A stretch of DNA of 64,000 nucleotides from Arthrobacter sp. SLBN-112. GTDB taxonomy: Bacteria; Actinomycetota; Actinomycetes; Actinomycetales; Micrococcaceae. The translations under genes were made by a program, and so were the position numbers. This document shows, in pieces, positions 60,444 through 64,000 of this stretch (position 1 is the first letter of the stretch; each line of letters begins with the position of its first letter). The notes below the pieces were generated by a model. The model did no database searches, was not told where the DNA came from, and saw only the letters and a list, made by a program, of their open reading frames with translations. The DNA lies in the NCBI RefSeq assembly GCF_030944625.1, contig NZ_JAUSXY010000001.1:1612001-1676000 (forward strand), written 5' to 3'.

Positions 60444-61376
60444 ATGGCAACAGCTGCCAACCTGCCTCCCGCGGTGGCGGGGGAGCCCGCACCGGAAACA
60501 CGCAAGGCCGCCGCATCACACCGCAAGGACGGCCGCAACCAGCCGGGAAACCGGGAGATCCGGGCCAAGGCCTCCATCCCCCTGACCCTGCTGATGTGGG
60601 TCATCGCCGCCATTTACGCGCTGCCCCTGCTCTGGTTCCTGCTCAGCTCGTTCAAGCCAGGCAGCGAACTGTTCAGCTACCCCTTGTCCATGATTCCCAG
60701 GGAATGGACCTTCCAGGGGTTCGCGGACGCATGGGAGCGGGTGGACTTTGCCCAGTACTTCCTGAACACCGCCACCGTGTCCATCACCACCACGGTGCTG
60801 ACGGTCTTCTTCAGCGCGTGCACCGGATATGCGCTGGCCAAGTACAACAACAAGGGCACCAGGCTGTTCTTCGTGTGCATCCTGGCCACCACCATGCTGC
60901 CCACGGAGGTGATCCTGAACCCCACGTTCTCGGTGATCCGGGACCTGGGCCTCTACAACTCACTGGCAGGCATCATCGTCCCGTCGGTGCTCACGGCCAC
61001 CGGTGTGTTCATGTTCCGGCAGTTCTTCCTTACGGTGCCCGATGACCTGCTGCACTCCGCCAGGATCGACGGCGCGGGCGAGCTGGCCATCTTCTTCCGG
61101 ATCATGCTCCCGTTGTCCAAGCCCATCCTGTTCACGCTGGCCATCTTCTCCTTCCAGTGGCGGTGGAACGACTACATCTGGCCCCTGATCGTTCTCAACG
61201 ACCCCAAGTGGTACACCCTGCAGGTGGCGCTGCGGAGCATCGTGGGCGCGGAAAACATCGACTGGCCGGTGCTCCTGGGGGCCTCCGTGATCTCGCTCCT
61301 GCCGTTGGTCCTGGTGTTCTTCGTCTTCCAGAAATACGTGCTCAACGCGGACGTCAGCGCCGGGCTGAAGGATTAG
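60444..61376 (+). CDS. Sugar ABC transporter permease (MalG-like)
   Basis: A 310-residue permease with a long charged N-terminus of about 45 residues. The EAA loop is DLLHSARIDGAGELAIFFRI and the C-terminus ends KYVLNADVSAGLKD, as in MalG-type subunits. It starts three bases after its partner. As with the other importers here, no ATPase gene is linked. Confidence 0.88.
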   Translation: MATAANLPPAVAGEPAPETRKAAASHRKDGRNQPGNREIRAKASIPLTLLMWVIAAIYALPLLWFLLSSFKPGSELFSYPLSMIPREWTFQGFADAWERVDFAQYFLNTATVSITTTVLTVFFSACTGYALAKYNNKGTRLFFVCILATTMLPTEVILNPTFSVIRDLGLYNSLAGIIVPSVLTATGVFMFRQFFLTVPDDLLHSARIDGAGELAIFFRIMLPLSKPILFTLAIFSFQWRWNDYIWPLIVLNDPKWYTLQVALRSIVGAENIDWPVLLGASVISLLPLVLVFFVFQKYVLNADVSAGLKD

Positions 61377-61415
61377 GACGGTCCCGCCACGGCGGCCCGG
61401 TGAAAGGCAGCAACA

Positions 61416-63137
61416 GTGCAGACAGCAACAACGGACACAGCCTTCCTGGAACGGGTGGCGGCGGAAGCGGACCGGGAGGTCGCGGCGTTCCTGGCAACGC
61501 ACGACGACGAGGCCCCGGCCTTGGCGCACCGGCCTGCCATGGCCCGGCTGCTGGCCCTGGCCGCGGTGTTCACCGAGCCCGGCTCCGGTTTCTACCGGCA
61601 GGAAAGCCTTGCCGCGGCGATGCGGCGGTGCCTGGACCGGCTTGAGGCGCTGCAAGGGCCCACCGGCCTGTTCGACGGCACCAACCTGTCCTCCCCGCCG
61701 GACTCCGCGTTCACCCTGAACGACGTGTGCCTGACGGTGCGGCTGGTCCGCGGCACGGAAACCCCGGACGCCCTCCTGGCGGAGGTGGACGAGCGGCTGG
61801 AGGCCATCATCGCCAGGTCCGTTGACGCCATGGTGGCGGGCGGTGTCCACACCCCAAACCACCGCTGGGAGCTCTCTGCCGCCCTGGCTCAGATAAACGC
61901 GCTCCACCCGCGGCAGGACATCGGCACCCGGATTGAACAATGGCTGGCCGAGGGCATCGACCAGCTCCCGGACGGCATGTACTCCGAGCGCAGCCCGCTG
62001 TACGCCACCGCCGTGACCAATCCCTCGCTGCTGACCATCGCTGACGCCACCGGCCGGGCGGACCTCCTGGACCACGTCCGGGAGAACCTCGCCGCCTTCC
62101 TGCCATGGTTCAACGCCGACGGCACCGTGGAATCCGTATTCTCCCGCCGGCAGGACCAGTGGATGCAATTCGGCGCCGCCCCGTTCCTCCACCTGTACCG
62201 CCGGCTGGCGGCCCAGGCCGGACGGGCCGATTTCGCCGCCGCGGCCACCTGGCTGGCCCGGCTGCCCCTGCACGAACCCGCGAAGCTGCTTGCCCTCACC
62301 CGGCTGGACCCGTGGCTGTCAGCGGCCCTGCCGGCCGAACCGCCGTCGGACGCCGGCCTCCCGGCGCCCCTCGCTCCCGCCGAGGCGGCCCTCGGGAACT
62401 GCGGCGCCTACCGGTTCCGCGCCGCAGGGTCCGTGGCTACCGTGTTCGGCGGCTGCGACCCCCTGGTCCCGGGGGTAGGCTCCGGGCTGGCCACCAACCC
62501 CACCCTCCTCCGTTTCGGGCATGGCGCGGCAGTGCTGTCTGATCTGCGGCTGTCCAGGAGCTTCTTCGACCTTGGCCCCTTCCGGAGCGAGAACACGGTC
62601 CGGCAGGGCAGTGCGCTGGTGCTCTCCGAGCAGCTGGAGGCCAACTTCTACCAGCCCCTGCCGCCGGCCAAGCAGCGCCCGGACGGCATATACGCCCTGG
62701 AGCATGAAGGCAGGTTCAGCGCCGGCATGGAATTCAGTGCCCGCGCCGCCGACGTCCACCGGCTCGGCACGGAGATCAGGGTCCAGGCCACGGGCGGGCA
62801 CGTCGGCCTGGACATTGGGTTCGAGGGCACCTGCACAGCTTTCGCGCTCGAGCTGACCTTTCAGCCCGGCGGAGTGCTCGACGGCGTGGAGCCGGCAGGT
62901 GCGCCCGGAACCTACCAGCTGGTGTCCGGTACGGGCACGTACCGGGTGGGCGCGGACGTGATTGAGTTCGGCCCCGGGCTGCCCGCAGACCCGGACAGCC
63001 CTGCGGCCTACAACCCCGGCGAAAGCTACCGCTACCTGGGCGGAACCAATGCGGCCGCCGGCACCAAGGTCTACATCACGGGCCGGACGCGTGGCCGCCA
63101 ACAGTTCACCCTCCGGGGGTACACGCAGCCGGACTGA
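61416..63137 (+). CDS. Uncharacterised protein, possible toroid-fold polysaccharide lyase/hydrolase
   Basis: A 573-residue protein I cannot name with certainty. The first 330 residues are helical with repeats suggestive of an (alpha/alpha) toroid, including GGVHTPNHRWELSAALAQIN near residues 143-162, where Asn, His, Arg and Glu could be catalytic. From about 340 on it is beta-rich (SVATVFGGCDPLVPGVGSGL, YALEHEGRFSAGMEF, GHVGLDIGFEGTCTAF). That layout resembles heparinase-like lyases. There is no signal peptide. It is the last gene of a sugar importer operon, so it may cut the imported oligosaccharide. It starts with GTG. Confidence 0.6.
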   Translation: MQTATTDTAFLERVAAEADREVAAFLATHDDEAPALAHRPAMARLLALAAVFTEPGSGFYRQESLAAAMRRCLDRLEALQGPTGLFDGTNLSSPPDSAFTLNDVCLTVRLVRGTETPDALLAEVDERLEAIIARSVDAMVAGGVHTPNHRWELSAALAQINALHPRQDIGTRIEQWLAEGIDQLPDGMYSERSPLYATAVTNPSLLTIADATGRADLLDHVRENLAAFLPWFNADGTVESVFSRRQDQWMQFGAAPFLHLYRRLAAQAGRADFAAAATWLARLPLHEPAKLLALTRLDPWLSAALPAEPPSDAGLPAPLAPAEAALGNCGAYRFRAAGSVATVFGGCDPLVPGVGSGLATNPTLLRFGHGAAVLSDLRLSRSFFDLGPFRSENTVRQGSALVLSEQLEANFYQPLPPAKQRPDGIYALEHEGRFSAGMEFSARAADVHRLGTEIRVQATGGHVGLDIGFEGTCTAFALELTFQPGGVLDGVEPAGAPGTYQLVSGTGTYRVGADVIEFGPGLPADPDSPAAYNPGESYRYLGGTNAAAGTKVYITGRTRGRQQFTLRGYTQPD

Positions 63138-63150
63138 GTACCGGCCCTGC

Positions 63151-63912
63151 CTACGCCTGGACGTGTTGCATCTGCTCGAAAAATTCCGGCGGGATGGCGT
63201 AGACCAGGACCACGGCCAGCAGGTTCTTGGCGGCGTGGACAAAGTAGGAGAACATGACGTTCTTCCCCGTCCATACGTAGACGAACACCAGCGTGGCGCC
63301 CATAGCGAGGTAGGGGAGCAGTGCCGTCAAGGTAATTGCCTCCTGCCCCACGATGTGCAGCGCCGCGAACAGCACCGCCGACAAGACGCAGCAGATCCAG
63401 ATGTTCACCCGCCCGGCCAGCTTGCCGATCAGCAGGTGGCGGAAGATGTATTCCTCCACGAACGGTCCCACCACCACCAGCAGCGGCACCATGAGCCATG
63501 GCGGCACCTGCTGCATCAGGGCCTGCAGGCCGGCCTGGTTGGCGGAGGTTTCCACCTGCCCGTTCACCGCCACCAGGATCGCGGTGAGGATCAGCATCGC
63601 GATCACGGCCGCGGGGACCATCAGCAGGGTGAACCAGGGGCGGGTGGCCAGGACCTTGAGGTCGCGGACCACCACTTTCCGGGCAGCCAGGAGCGCCACG
63701 ATTCCCACCGAGGCATAGAACAGCAGGTTCACCGCGTAGGAGGCGGCGGCCGGGGACGGCGCGACCTGCCGCAGGAACGGCGCCACCAGATCGCCGGCTG
63801 CCGCGAAGAATCCCGCGATGGCCACATAGAGGCACAGTGCCGCCAGGTCCAGGCGCGAAAAACGGTAGAGCTGCGGCTGCGGGGCGGGGGGTACGCGGTG
63901 GGCTGTGGCCAT
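63151..63912 (-). CDS. CPBP-family intramembrane metalloprotease
   Basis: A 253-residue membrane protein with about seven helices. The family motifs are FVEEYIFRHLLIGKL (EExxxR) and the histidine in LFAALHIVGQEAITL. CPBP (Abi/Rce1-like) proteases cleave within membranes and are linked to prenyl-protein processing or bacteriocin immunity; the role here is unknown. It is convergent with the preceding gene (13-base gap). The last 88 bases of the window hold only a possible promoter (TAGGAT near 63976) for a gene beyond the edge. Confidence 0.87.
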   Translation of the reverse strand: MATAHRVPPAPQPQLYRFSRLDLAALCLYVAIAGFFAAAGDLVAPFLRQVAPSPAAASYAVNLLFYASVGIVALLAARKVVVRDLKVLATRPWFTLLMVPAAVIAMLILTAILVAVNGQVETSANQAGLQALMQQVPPWLMVPLLVVVGPFVEEYIFRHLLIGKLAGRVNIWICCVLSAVLFAALHIVGQEAITLTALLPYLAMGATLVFVYVWTGKNVMFSYFVHAAKNLLAVVLVYAIPPEFFEQMQHVQA

Positions 63913-64000
63913 GACTTCAGCCTATCGCCGGGGGTGCCGTGTAGTGCGCGTCACGTACCACCCCGCCCGGTCTTGTAGGATGGACAGGCCGCGTGAAGCT

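Overview
The window is high-GC DNA from an actinobacterium, most likely an Arthrobacter-type member of the Micrococcaceae. This is inferred from many GTG starts, a BldC-like small HTH protein beside a 32-residue bS22-like ribosomal protein, system II cytochrome c maturation genes, an o-succinylbenzoate menaquinone pathway, and an IniB/IniA/IniC-type cluster otherwise known from mycobacteria. No tRNA, rRNA, CRISPR array or insertion sequence was seen.

Positions 1-33500 form a plant-polysaccharide island. A sugar-acid operon (5-dehydro-4-deoxyglucarate dehydratase, an enolase-superfamily dehydratase, a semialdehyde dehydrogenase) would take glucarate/galactarate to 2-oxoglutarate. Next come a minus-strand operon (solute-binding protein, esterase-like hydrolase, Gfo/Idh/MocA-DUF6807 fusion, degenerate M24 protein), a divergent permease pair and a second, paralogous binding protein. 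These are followed by GH42 beta-galactosidase, GH78 alpha-L-rhamnosidase and another Gfo/Idh/MocA oxidoreductase. A divergent block encodes a YesL-like protein, an LplABC-type importer, a rhamnogalacturonan acetylesterase-like GDSL protein and a DUF1961 gene. A LacI regulator faces a complete L-rhamnose pathway (mutarotase, isomerase, bifunctional aldolase/dehydrogenase, kinase) and a CE7-type esterase. Together these look like uptake and breakdown of rhamnogalacturonan/pectin fragments. Similar 12-bp operators before the rhamnose operon and the YesL/Lpl block suggest a shared LacI-type regulon.

Positions 33500-44240 are mainly housekeeping. DAHP synthase lies behind what looks like an attenuator with a Trp-Tyr-Tyr-Phe leader peptide. 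BldC-like and bS22-like genes, a HAD phosphatase, a glutaredoxin-like protein, Rex, a repeat-rich membrane protein and YceI follow, then an operon for cytochrome c maturation (phosphatase, TlpA/ResA-like, CcdA, ResB, CcsB).

Positions 44365-53122 hold the most distinctive module: a membrane-anchored Hsp70-like ATPase, a LuxR-type regulator without a visible NTPase motif, an IniB-domain protein and two dynamin-like GTPases (IniA/IniC type). It resembles the mycobacterial isoniazid-inducible iniBAC locus with an Hsp70-like component added. Positions 53119-63912 hold small membrane proteins, menA/menE/menB, a VOC protein, another sugar importer with an unrecognised toroid-like protein, and a CPBP protease.

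Four genes (GH78, DUF1961 twice, the LacI regulator, the TlpA-like protein) are broken by what looks like one extra base each time, mostly in short G/C runs. Because every event has the same sign and size, base-call error is a serious alternative to real gene decay.
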